Shown here: positions 1 to 6,092 of the stretch, piece by piece
Position numbering within the stretch: position 1 is the stretch's first letter
Layout: the number at the start of each line of letters is the position of its first letter
Origin: Clostridia bacterium
GTDB lineage: Bacteria; Bacillota; Clostridia; Oscillospirales; CAG-272
DNA length: 6,366 nucleotides
Assembly: GCA_017408535.1 (NCBI GenBank)
Contig: JAFQUL010000029.1
Location: 1-6,366 of the forward strand
Direction of reading: 5' to 3'
Program-made: the position numbers and the translations under genes
Notes under the pieces: generated by a model
The model's input: the letters and a program-made list of their open reading frames with translations, nothing else
Told to the model about the DNA's origin: nothing
Databases searched by the model: none

Positions 1-884
1 GGCTGACCGCCTACCGTCTCGTGAGCACCGTTATTGATAACAATGTGGACTATATTCTTCGGCTTTCTTGCACCGAGTACTGCCATTGCACCCATGTGCA
101 TAAGTGCCGCACCGTCTCCGTCGATTATCCATACCTTTTTATCCTTGCGGTGAAGGGCAATACCGAGAGCAATAGAGGAGCTGTGTCCCATTGAGCCGAC
201 AGTGAGAAAATCACGGCCGTGATCCTCTCCGCGTTCTTCTCTTATCTCGAAAAGCTCGCGGCTTGCTTTACCTGTGGTAGACACTATCGGGTCGTCTCCG
301 GTCACCGAAACTATATGTCTGATTATCTCCTCCCGGGAAAGGATCGCTGAGTTTTTATATTCTGTCTTTTCCGAATATGTGATAGCACCTTTACGTATAA
401 CAAAGGCAACCTGCTTGCCTTCTCTAAGCAGAGGTGAAAAGCGCTTCATTGCTTCACATAGCTCATTTTCACCTGTATCTTTATCAACTGTAAAGGAAGG
501 AACGTCCATATCCTCGAGAAGTCTGACGGTCACCTCACCCTGAAAGATATGCTGCGGCTCATCCTTAACTCCCGGCTCCCCTCTCCAGCCAATGACAAAT
601 ATAGCGGGTATGCCGTATACCTTGTCATTTAACAGTGATGCAAGAGGATTGATAATATTTCCTTCTCCCGAGTTCTGCATATAAACCACAGGGATCTTTC
701 CTGTTGCAAGATGGTATCCTGCCGCTATTCCTACGGCGTTACCTTCATTTGCGGCAATTACGTGACTGTCTCCGTCAGCACCGTACTTCTCTATTAGAAA
801 GTCACAGAGTCCCTTAAGAAGAGAGTCTGGAACTCCTGCATAAAATTCAGATCCGAGTATTTCGGTAAATTTTTCTGCTTTCAT
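1..884 (-). CDS. ppd: Phosphonopyruvate decarboxylase, 3' end cut by window edge
   Basis: ThDP-dependent enzyme that decarboxylates phosphonopyruvate to phosphonoacetaldehyde, the irreversible step that pulls the unfavourable PEP mutase equilibrium forward. The visible 294 residues run without a stop to the window edge; the family is usually about 370-390 residues, so the C-terminus is missing. Seen: the catalytic glutamate context ANEGNAVGIAAG (E47), NSGEGNIINPL (71-81), the GWRGEPG...DEPQH block (99-112), SMGHSSSIALGIA (231-243), and the ThDP/Mg motif GDG (256-258) with NN (284-285), followed by GAHETVGGQ (286-294). The last block is characteristic of phosphonopyruvate decarboxylase rather than of the split sulfopyruvate decarboxylase. 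ATG at 884-882 overlaps the upstream dehydrogenase stop (ATGA), suggesting translational coupling; GAGGAA at about 894-899 is the ribosome binding site. It lies in one operon with PEP mutase, which supports the assignment. Confidence 0.95.
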   Translation of the reverse strand, partial: MKAEKFTEILGSEFYAGVPDSLLKGLCDFLIEKYGADGDSHVIAANEGNAVGIAAGYHLATGKIPVVYMQNSGEGNIINPLASLLNDKVYGIPAIFVIGWRGEPGVKDEPQHIFQGEVTVRLLEDMDVPSFTVDKDTGENELCEAMKRFSPLLREGKQVAFVIRKGAITYSEKTEYKNSAILSREEIIRHIVSVTGDDPIVSTTGKASRELFEIREERGEDHGRDFLTVGSMGHSSSIALGIALHRKDKKVWIIDGDGAALMHMGAMAVLGARKPKNIVHIVINNGAHETVGGQ

Positions 885-1936
885 TTTACTATTTCCTCAT
901 ATACACGGCGGAGAACAGCTTCATCGGGAACAACGGGATTGTTCTTTAGCCGCGAAAGATTGACCGATGCCACAAGTGTATCGAGATCCTTTTCTCTGTC
1001 ATCTGACACGGGAGAGAACATTTCAAGCTCTGTCATTATTCTGTCAAACTCGTCTTCCGTGATCGGAAGCTGAGACAGCATGTTCTCGAGATAGTCTTTT
1101 CCTCTTGCATCTGCGCATTTATCGGTGTTGTTCTTTATGAATTTCCAAATCCCCGGGAGAGCGAGAGCAACAGAATGTCCGTGGGGAAGACCGTAGAGCG
1201 TTGTCAGCTTGTAGCTCATTGCATGAGGTGCTGTGGTAGCTGTTATATTTATTGCCTGTCCCGCAAGATTTGATGCCGCCATGATCGCCTCATAGGACTC
1301 AGAGTCCTCACAAGCATATTTCAGGTAATTTTCTTTTATAAGTTCGATTGCCTTTTTGCTGTACTCACGGCTTTCCTCTGTGGAGTGTACCGACCAGAAG
1401 GACTCAATAGCCTGACAGAGTGCATCAAGGAGAGTGCATTTCTTCTGATAAACAGGAAGTCCGGAGAGCAGAGACGGAATGAGACAAGTATAGTCGGGGA
1501 CCAGACTGGGATGTGAGACCGACTGCTTTTCACCTTTATAGTAGATAACCGAGTGTCGTGTGGACTCACTTCCTGTTCCTGCTGTGGTGGGTATTGCCGC
1601 AAGAAGTATGCCTGTGTCGGAAAACTCCTGCTCAAGGTAATTTTTAGTGTGATCCATGCCGCTGAACATTTTTATACACTTTGCGGTGTCCATGGCACTT
1701 CCGCCGCCAACTGCTAAAATAGCCTCACAGCCCTCTTTCAGATAAAGCTCAAGACCTCGACAGCATTCCTCGTACTTGGGGTTTGGGGAAAAGCCGCTGT
1801 AACGGACTGGATTGAGACTAAGTATCTCATCTTTTATGCTGAGTCTGTCAAAGGATGAACCGCAGACAAGAAGCAGCTTCTTTCCGCTGATTAGCTCTGT
1901 GAATTTTTTTATATCAAAAAGTATTGCCTGACCCAT
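881..1936 (-). CDS. Iron-type alcohol dehydrogenase, probable phosphonoacetaldehyde reductase
   Basis: Group III (iron-containing) alcohol dehydrogenase fold of 351 residues. In this operon it most likely reduces phosphonoacetaldehyde to 2-hydroxyethylphosphonate, as PhpC-type enzymes do; that role is inferred from context. Residues are numbered from the Met at 1948 so the longer frame can be compared. The nucleotide-binding GGGSAMDTAK is at 81-90 and PTTAGTGSE at 120-128. The metal site aligns by spacing with FucO (D196, H200, H263, H277) as D175, Q179, H242 and H256, so one expected His is Gln. The start at 1936 (fifth codon of the longer frame) is preferred because GGAG at 1943-1946 sits 6 nt upstream; the Met at 1948 has no such site. 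It follows the PEP mutase gene by 64 nt with no terminator between, and overlaps ppd by 4 nt. Confidence 0.9.
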   Translation of the reverse strand: MGQAILFDIKKFTELISGKKLLLVCGSSFDRLSIKDEILSLNPVRYSGFSPNPKYEECCRGLELYLKEGCEAILAVGGGSAMDTAKCIKMFSGMDHTKNYLEQEFSDTGILLAAIPTTAGTGSESTRHSVIYYKGEKQSVSHPSLVPDYTCLIPSLLSGLPVYQKKCTLLDALCQAIESFWSVHSTEESREYSKKAIELIKENYLKYACEDSESYEAIMAASNLAGQAINITATTAPHAMSYKLTTLYGLPHGHSVALALPGIWKFIKNNTDKCADARGKDYLENMLSQLPITEDEFDRIMTELEMFSPVSDDREKDLDTLVASVNLSRLKNNPVVPDEAVLRRVYEEIVK

Positions 1937-1956
1937 ATTGATCTCCATTCTACCGC
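1934..1956 (-). promoter_or_regulatory. Translation initiation block of the dehydrogenase gene
   Basis: GGAG (1943-1946) lies 6 nt before ATG at 1936-1934. An in-frame ATG at 1948 overlaps the start of this Shine-Dalgarno element and is unlikely to be used. The 23-nt block matches the one before the PEP mutase fusion (4008-4030) at 18 of 23 positions. Confidence 0.7.
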
Positions 1957-2000
1957 AAAAAACTAATAATTTCTGAATTTGAACGTGTGATAATTGAGCT

Positions 2001-4010
2001 TTATTCTTCCGGAATAAGATTGATTATATCCTTGATGGACATACAGATATCGTCACATTCCTTGGCTCTGTGGTTTTTCAGAATAAGCTGAGCGGCATTC
2101 TGCATTGCGGGGAACCCGGTACGTGTAAGCTGATTTGCGTATATTACCACGTTGACGCCCCTTCTCTTGAATTCTTCCTCAGTTACCTCGTTAAATGAGG
2201 TGGGAACAACAACAAGCGGAATGTTCTTTACTTTTTCTCTGAATTTCTCTGCAAACTCGAATATTTCCGCAGGATCCTTCTTTCTGCTGTGGATCATAAT
2301 TGCATCGGCACCGGCCTCGCAGTATGCATAAGCACGGGTGAGAGCGTCCTCCATTCCTCTTTCAAGGATGAGGCTTTCGATTCTTGCACAGATCATAAAA
2401 TCAGAGGTCTTTTTTGCATCACGTCCGGCTCGGATCTTGTCACAGAAATTCTCAATACTGTCCTGAGTCTGTGCTACTTCTGTACCGAAAAGACTGTTTT
2501 TCTTAAGTCCAGTTTTGTCTTCGATTATTACCATTGAAACACCCATGCGCTCAAGGCTTCTGACGGTATAAACGAAATGCTCGGCAAGTCCGCCGGTGTC
2601 TCCGTCAAATATTATCGGCTTGGTGGTAACCTCCATTATGTCATCTATTGTACGGAAACGGCTGGACATATCCACAAGCTCAATGTCCGGCTTTCCCTTT
2701 GCGGTGGAATCGCAGAGGGAGGAAACCCACATAGCGTCAAACTGATATGTCTTACCCTCGTCAATGACGGTAGTCTTCTCGGCAATAAGTCCTGTTATAC
2801 CGCTGTGAGCTTCAAGAGCGGTGACAAGTCCTTTCATGGAGATGAGCTTTCTGAGTCTGCCGCGTCTCAGATCCGGCATTGAGAGCTGAGCGCGGGTGAG
2901 CTTTTCAAGCTCCTCAAAGCGCTGATCCTTGGAATAAGGATATTCCACCAGCTGTCCGCCGTACTCCGCAAGAGTGGCAAGGACCTCGTCACGGATAGGC
3001 TTCTGGAAGCCTTCCTTCCAGTCGTCGCCGTGTACCACGTAAGTGGGCCTCAGCTCTCTGAGTATATCTCTGTAGCTGAGCTGATCCTGCTTGACTACAT
3101 GTGATACTCCGTTTATATTTTCAAATATAGAGCGTCTTTCCTCAAAGGGAAGAATGGGGAAGCGCTTATATGATGCTACCGCTTCATCGGAAAGAACACC
3201 TATTATCAGCTTTCCGAGCTTTTCCGCACGGCGGATTATTGCGATATGTCCGCTGTGGATCACGTCTGTGGAGAAACACATATAAACTGTGCGGTTGTCG
3301 ATCTCGCGGAGCTTTGCGGATACTACCGCAAGATCCTCGGGGGTGTCTATTTCTGAACAAAGGCGATCCTTTACGTCAAAGGGATATATTTTCAGAGTAT
3401 CGGTTATCTCATTAAGAGCGACCTCTGCATAGCATTTGCGATTGCCGTTTTCACAGAACTCGGCTATTTTGTCAAGCCAAAGGTCAAGATCTGCGCTGTT
3501 TAACTTGTAGAGTGCCTGTGCCTCAAGAGCACTGTCAAAGAACTCTACGCCTACAGCTTTGACCGTACCGTCGGTAATTACAGCCTTGAAATCCTTTTCA
3601 GGCAAAGGAAGGGTAGAGCTGACCTTCATACAGCTTTCGGGAAACTCAAGCATATCCTCAAGAACACTTGACTCAAAGACCAGGTCGCCGTGCATAAGGA
3701 CGATATCATTACCTCTCAGCTTATCTATTGCACGGTAAATGGAATAGATATAGTTGGTCTCACTGTAGAGGGGATTATTGACAAATGTATATTTCAGATC
3801 GAGCTCAAGAGAATGGCAATAGTTGACGAGAATGTCGTCAAAATATCCGGTAGTCATTACCACCTCTTTTATTCCAGCTCTTGACAGCAGCTTCAGCTGT
3901 CTGCTGAGAATGGTATCGGAGGCGGAGACCTCGGTCATACATTTAGGATGCTCTGAGGTCAGAACACCCATTCTGCGGCCAAGACCTGAGTTGAGTATAA
4001 GTGCTTTCAT
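2001..4010 (-). CDS. pepM: Nucleotidyltransferase / cytidylyltransferase-like / PEP mutase fusion
   Basis: Three-domain protein, 669 residues from the preferred start. PEP mutase makes phosphonopyruvate from PEP, forming the C-P bond. Domain 1 (about 1-235) is a MobA/LicC/PntC-like nucleotidyltransferase: LNSGLGRRMG (6-15), HPKCM (21-25), HGD (107-109), EIDTPEDL (220-227). Domain 2 (about 239-365) is a HxGH cytidylyltransferase fold: HSGH (252-255), HGDDWKEG (327-334); the ISST-type motif expected after the PY near 357-358 is not evident. Domain 3 (about 381-669) is PEP mutase with the signature EDKTGLKKNS (497-506); residues aligning with the mussel enzyme active site are present: W428, S430, D442, D469, D471, R543, H574. 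PEP mutase alone is about 290 residues and usual cytidylyltransferase fusions about 430, so the extra N-terminal domain is notable. Start: GGAG at 4017-4020, 6 nt before ATG 4010; the Met at 4022 overlaps that site. First gene of the operon. Confidence 0.95.
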   Translation of the reverse strand: MKALILNSGLGRRMGVLTSEHPKCMTEVSASDTILSRQLKLLSRAGIKEVVMTTGYFDDILVNYCHSLELDLKYTFVNNPLYSETNYIYSIYRAIDKLRGNDIVLMHGDLVFESSVLEDMLEFPESCMKVSSTLPLPEKDFKAVITDGTVKAVGVEFFDSALEAQALYKLNSADLDLWLDKIAEFCENGNRKCYAEVALNEITDTLKIYPFDVKDRLCSEIDTPEDLAVVSAKLREIDNRTVYMCFSTDVIHSGHIAIIRRAEKLGKLIIGVLSDEAVASYKRFPILPFEERRSIFENINGVSHVVKQDQLSYRDILRELRPTYVVHGDDWKEGFQKPIRDEVLATLAEYGGQLVEYPYSKDQRFEELEKLTRAQLSMPDLRRGRLRKLISMKGLVTALEAHSGITGLIAEKTTVIDEGKTYQFDAMWVSSLCDSTAKGKPDIELVDMSSRFRTIDDIMEVTTKPIIFDGDTGGLAEHFVYTVRSLERMGVSMVIIEDKTGLKKNSLFGTEVAQTQDSIENFCDKIRAGRDAKKTSDFMICARIESLILERGMEDALTRAYAYCEAGADAIMIHSRKKDPAEIFEFAEKFREKVKNIPLVVVPTSFNEVTEEEFKRRGVNVVIYANQLTRTGFPAMQNAAQLILKNHRAKECDDICMSIKDIINLIPEE

Positions 4011-4030
4011 CATAATCTCCATTCCGCCGC
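4008..4030 (-). promoter_or_regulatory. Translation initiation block of the PEP mutase fusion gene
   Basis: GGAG (4017-4020) is placed 6 nt before ATG 4010-4008. In-frame ATGs at 4022 and 4013 are poorer: the first overlaps the Shine-Dalgarno element, the second is only 3 nt from it. The block resembles 1934-1956 upstream of the dehydrogenase. Confidence 0.7.
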
Positions 4031-4152
4031 TATGAGCAGCTAATTTGAGTGCGTGCTAACCTGTATTAAGTATAATATCTGAGTATACTCCACGCTATTA
4101 TTTTAAGAAAGTAATGTTTTCAGAATGCAATTGCGGTGATAACAATACACCA
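4011..4152 (-). promoter_or_regulatory. 5' leader of the phosphonate operon, about 140 nt, with possible hairpin
   Basis: The inferred transcript starts near 4152, so the leader is much longer than the roughly 24-nt leaders of the two neighbouring units. It contains the perfect 10-bp palindrome GAGTATACTC (4081-4090). It also holds a possible composite stem: outer arms at 4091-4095 and 4051-4055 (GCGTG/CACGC) and inner arms at 4084-4089 and 4069-4074 (AGTATA/TATACT) around a 9-nt loop. No known riboswitch class was recognised and no U-tract follows the stem, so it is not a terminator. Confidence 0.4.
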
Positions 4153-4158
4153 AAATAT

Positions 4159-4187
4159 ATTATACCACTTGATTGGCTGTAATTCAA
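4159..4187 (-). promoter_or_regulatory. Sigma-A type promoter of the phosphonate operon
   Basis: On the minus strand, TTGAAT (4182-4187) and TATAAT (4159-4164) are separated by exactly 17 nt, with an A-tract (4189-4194 as T on the plus strand) just upstream of the -35 box. It lies directly after the thioredoxin terminator, so the operon appears to be transcribed independently. Confidence 0.8.
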
Positions 4188-4198
4188 CTTTTTTGTCC

Positions 4199-4235
4199 AA
4201 AAAACAGGAAAACTCTCCTGTGCGGGAGAGTTTTC
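4199..4235 (-). terminator. Intrinsic terminator of the thioredoxin gene
   Basis: An 11-bp perfect stem (arms 4225-4235 and 4208-4218) encloses a 6-nt loop. On the minus strand it is followed 3 nt later by six T (4199-4204). It begins 13 nt after the thioredoxin stop codon. Confidence 0.88.
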
Positions 4236-4248
4236 AGGACCGGGTACA

Positions 4249-4557
4249 TTATTTAAGCATATCCAGAATAGCGGGTTTAGGTCTGACACCTGAAGAGCGG
4301 TTGACGATGCTTCCGTTTTTGATAACGAAGAGAGAAGGTACGCTCATTACTCCAAACGCCGATGCGATATCCGGTTCATCGTCTACGTTTACTTTTACTA
4401 TCTTGTATTCGGGATGCTCTTCGGCTATCTCGTCAAGAACGGGAGAAAGCATACGGCAGGGTCCGCACCATGATGCGAAGAAATCCAGAAGGACCGGTAT
4501 CTTGCTCTCCATTACCTCGCGGTCGAAATTATCTCTATTTACTATAACTACACTCAT
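4249..4557 (-). CDS. trxA: Thioredoxin
   Basis: Small cytoplasmic dithiol-disulfide oxidoreductase, 102 residues from the preferred start, within the usual thioredoxin size of about 100-110. Seen: the buried acid in VLLDFFASW (D25), the WCGPC active site (W30-C34), VNVDDEPDIASAFGVMSVP with the cis-proline at P74, and the closing VIKNG...GVRPK region. There is no signal peptide or membrane segment. The ATG at 4557 is chosen because AGGAGG (4565-4570) lies 7 nt upstream; a longer in-frame start at 4587 would translate that site as lysines and glycines and falls next to the -10 box. It is monocistronic: its own promoter lies at about 4588-4593 and a strong terminator follows. It is divergent from the radical SAM gene; a functional link to that gene or to the phosphonate operon is not shown. 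Confidence 0.95.
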   Translation of the reverse strand: MSVVIVNRDNFDREVMESKIPVLLDFFASWCGPCRMLSPVLDEIAEEHPEYKIVKVNVDDEPDIASAFGVMSVPSLFVIKNGSIVNRSSGVRPKPAILDMLK

Positions 4558-4564
4558 TTGTTTG

Positions 4565-4593
4565 CCTCCTTTTTTCTTTGTACTCATATTATA
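4565..4593 (-). promoter_or_regulatory. Thioredoxin -10 box and ribosome binding site
   Basis: TATAAT on the minus strand at 4588-4593 places the transcript start near 4581 and gives a leader of about 24 nt. That leader contains AGGAGG (4565-4570). The expected -35 position (4611-4616) reads CGGAAG, which is poor, so the promoter may depend on an activator or on the A-rich spacer. Confidence 0.6.
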
Positions 4594-4615
4594 TACGTTT
4601 TTTTCTTTTTCTTCC

Positions 4616-4628
4616 GTGACAAAGTCAC
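4616..4628. promoter_or_regulatory. Inverted repeat, possible operator between divergent promoters
   Basis: GTGAC-AAA-GTCAC is a 5-bp inverted repeat with a 3-nt centre. It lies at the -35 side of the thioredoxin promoter and 18 nt upstream of the -35 box of the radical SAM promoter. It could bind a dimeric regulator of one or both units. It resembles a CRP-type half-site (TGTGA/TCACA), but with wrong spacing, so no regulator is named. Confidence 0.35.
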
Positions 4629-4646
4629 ATTTTGCCGTGTGATCGA

Positions 4647-4675
4647 TTTACTTTTTTCTCCCTGTATGCTATAAT
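4647..4675 (+). promoter_or_regulatory. Promoter of the radical SAM / acetyltransferase unit
   Basis: TTTACT (4647-4652), a 17-nt spacer, and an extended -10 reading TGC-TATAAT (TATAAT at 4670-4675). Transcription is expected near 4682, about 24 nt before the GTG start. This placement also excludes the in-frame GTG at 4676, which lies upstream of the transcript start. Confidence 0.75.
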
Positions 4676-4705
4676 GTGAAAAAAGAGATAGGGGGGTCAG
4701 TTGCC

Positions 4706-5542
4706 GTGATAAAAAAAGTGTATCTTGAGGTTACAAACGTGTGCAATATGTCCTGCAGTTTTTGTCACGGTACTAAAAGACCGCCGAGGTTTATTTCTGA
4801 AGATGAGTTCAAAATAGCTTTGGAAAAGCTTAAAGGAAAGATAAGCTATCTCTATTTCCACCTGATGGGGGAGCCGACGTTACACCCACAGCTGAGCGGT
4901 TTCCTTGCTTTAGCTCATAATTACGGATTTAAGGTCATACTGACCACCAACGGTACGTTGCTTAAAGAAAAAAGCAGTATTCTGCTGTCCTCCGCTGCAC
5001 TTCATAAGGTCAGCGTATCGCTTCACTCCTTTGAAGCAAACGATATCGGTCTTTCTCTTGACGGATATCTCGGGGAAGTATTTGATTTTTGCCGCGGGTG
5101 TGCGGCGGCGGGGAAAATAGCGGTAATGCGTCTTTGGAACAGAGGTGGCAGGGAAGACCTTAACTGTGATATTCTCTCAAAAATGAAAGAATATTTCCCC
5201 GGTGAATGGAAGGAGAGTTATTCCGGTCTTAAGCTTTCTGAGCGCATTTATCTCGAATGGGGAGAAAAATTCGACTGGCCGGATATCGGTGCACAGGACT
5301 TCGGCGGAGAGCACAGCTGTTACGGAATGCGGGATCAGATCGGTATTCTCGTTGACGGTACAGTGGTGCCGTGCTGTCTTGATGCCGAAGGGGATATACC
5401 TCTTGGTAATATTTTTACCGATGAGCTTGAGGATATAATTTCCTCCCCCCGCGCGGTAGCAATAAAAGAGAGCTTTGAAAGACGCTGTGTTACAGAGCCG
5501 CTTTGCCGCCGTTGCGGTTTTGCGGCAATGAAGAATTTCTGA
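4706..5542 (+). CDS. Radical SAM enzyme with C-terminal SPASM/Twitch-like cysteine domain
   Basis: Predicted 278-residue cytosolic radical S-adenosylmethionine enzyme. CNMSCSFC gives the CX3CX2C cluster ligands C13, C17 and C20. MGEP (54-57) is the SAM-binding GGE-like motif, and LTTNGTLL is the following strand and turn typical of the fold. The C-terminal region has further cysteines, C205, C223, C224, C261, C267 and C270, in a SPASM/Twitch-like arrangement that could hold an auxiliary iron-sulfur cluster. The substrate is not recognisable: SPASM-type enzymes modify peptides, enzymes or small molecules, and no precursor peptide gene is seen here. The GTG at 4706 is preferred because a G-rich ribosome binding site (4691-4696) lies 9 nt upstream and the promoter lies just before it. 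The acetyltransferase gene follows after 48 nt without a terminator, so they are probably co-transcribed. Confidence 0.88.
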   Translation: MIKKVYLEVTNVCNMSCSFCHGTKRPPRFISEDEFKIALEKLKGKISYLYFHLMGEPTLHPQLSGFLALAHNYGFKVILTTNGTLLKEKSSILLSSAALHKVSVSLHSFEANDIGLSLDGYLGEVFDFCRGCAAAGKIAVMRLWNRGGREDLNCDILSKMKEYFPGEWKESYSGLKLSERIYLEWGEKFDWPDIGAQDFGGEHSCYGMRDQIGILVDGTVVPCCLDAEGDIPLGNIFTDELEDIISSPRAVAIKESFERRCVTEPLCRRCGFAAMKNF

Positions 5543-5590
5543 AAGATATTTTGACTAAGGGATGAGTTTACCCTAAAACGGAGACCGTAA

Positions 5591-6037
5591 ATGATAACGT
5601 TAAGAAATTTTAATATATCCGATGTACCGGCATTTCTGCAGAACAGCCGTTCGGATATGAATGTCAAAGAAGCAGAAAAAATGATCTGCCGATGGAATCA
5701 AAAGCTTGAAAACGGTAAGTATTTCGAGATGTTTGCGGTTTTATCAGGTGATGAGATGGTTGGAATGATCTCGCTGTATCAACACTCGGCAGAAGTGATC
5801 TCAATAGGGCCTGAGATATTTGAAAGCTACCGCAAAAAAGGCTTTGCCAAAGCGGCGATGGTACGCGCTCTTGATATAGCCGCCGGAAAAGGCTATAAAA
5901 TAGTTTTTCAACAGATCAGAGTCGACAACTCAGCAAGCATTGCTCTACATTCCTCTCTCGGCTTTGAGACAAGCGGACTGACCTATACAAACGCAGAAGG
6001 GAATACCGTGGCTATATACTTAAAGAGCCTTTTATAA
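5591..6037 (+). CDS. GNAT-family N-acetyltransferase
   Basis: A 148-residue protein of the GCN5-related N-acetyltransferase fold, transferring an acetyl group from acetyl-CoA to an unknown amine. The acetyl-CoA pyrophosphate loop is visible as SYRKKGFAKAA (79-89; R81, G84, A86), preceded by the beta-4 strand ISIGPEIF (70-77). The motif B region VDNSASIALHSSLGFE (111-126) matches the usual N-x-x-S/A-x-x-L/Y-x-x-x-GF pattern. The N-terminus ITLRNFNISDVPAF is typical of the RimI-like group. GGAG at 5580-5583 lies 7 nt before the ATG. The 48-nt gap after the radical SAM gene has no promoter I can support, and a strong terminator follows, so the two form a two-gene unit. Substrate and any link to the radical SAM enzyme are unknown. 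Confidence 0.9.
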   Translation: MITLRNFNISDVPAFLQNSRSDMNVKEAEKMICRWNQKLENGKYFEMFAVLSGDEMVGMISLYQHSAEVISIGPEIFESYRKKGFAKAAMVRALDIAAGKGYKIVFQQIRVDNSASIALHSSLGFETSGLTYTNAEGNTVAIYLKSLL

Positions 6038-6046
6038 ATAAAAAAT

Positions 6047-6085
6047 AAAAGCATACGACCGCAGAATTGCGGCCGTATGCTTTTT
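6047..6085. terminator. Bidirectional intrinsic terminator between convergent genes
   Basis: A 17-bp stem with one A-C mismatch (arms 6047-6063 and 6068-6084) and a GAAT loop. T5 follows on the plus strand, and an A-rich run (6037-6050) gives the U-tract on the minus strand. It serves the acetyltransferase gene and sfsA, which converge here. Confidence 0.92.
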
Positions 6086-6092
6086 GACTTTG

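Noticed and set aside
1336..1635. Minus-strand open frame inside the dehydrogenase gene
   Set aside because: It is an out-of-frame shadow of the dehydrogenase coding sequence, with a low-complexity Ser/Arg-rich translation and no family likeness.
2289..4035. Several plus-strand open frames opposite the PEP mutase fusion
   Set aside because: All lie antisense to a well-conserved coding region, have no domain likeness and no convincing ribosome binding sites.
4188..4205. T6-GTCC-A6 symmetrical stretch on the plus strand
   Set aside because: It is explained by the U-tract of the thioredoxin terminator next to the A-tract upstream of the phosphonate promoter; an A/T-only stem is unlikely to be a separate element.
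4616..4628. Possible CRP/FNR- or Rex-type binding site
   Set aside because: Half-site spacing (5 nt between TGTGA and TCACG) and sequence do not match those consensus sites; kept only as an unassigned inverted repeat.
4136..4642. Plus-strand open frame of 168 codons opposite the thioredoxin gene
   Set aside because: It is antisense to a clear thioredoxin with motifs and ribosome binding site, crosses the thioredoxin terminator and divergent promoters, and shows no recognisable domain.
4676..4705. Earlier GTG start (4676) for the radical SAM gene
   Set aside because: It directly follows the -10 box TATAAT, so it would lie upstream of the transcript start; GTG 4706 has a G-rich ribosome binding site at proper spacing.
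5543..5590. Short AGGG/CCCT inverted repeat in the gap between the radical SAM and acetyltransferase genes
   Set aside because: The stem is only 4-5 bp with no T-run, too weak for a terminator; co-transcription remains the simplest reading.
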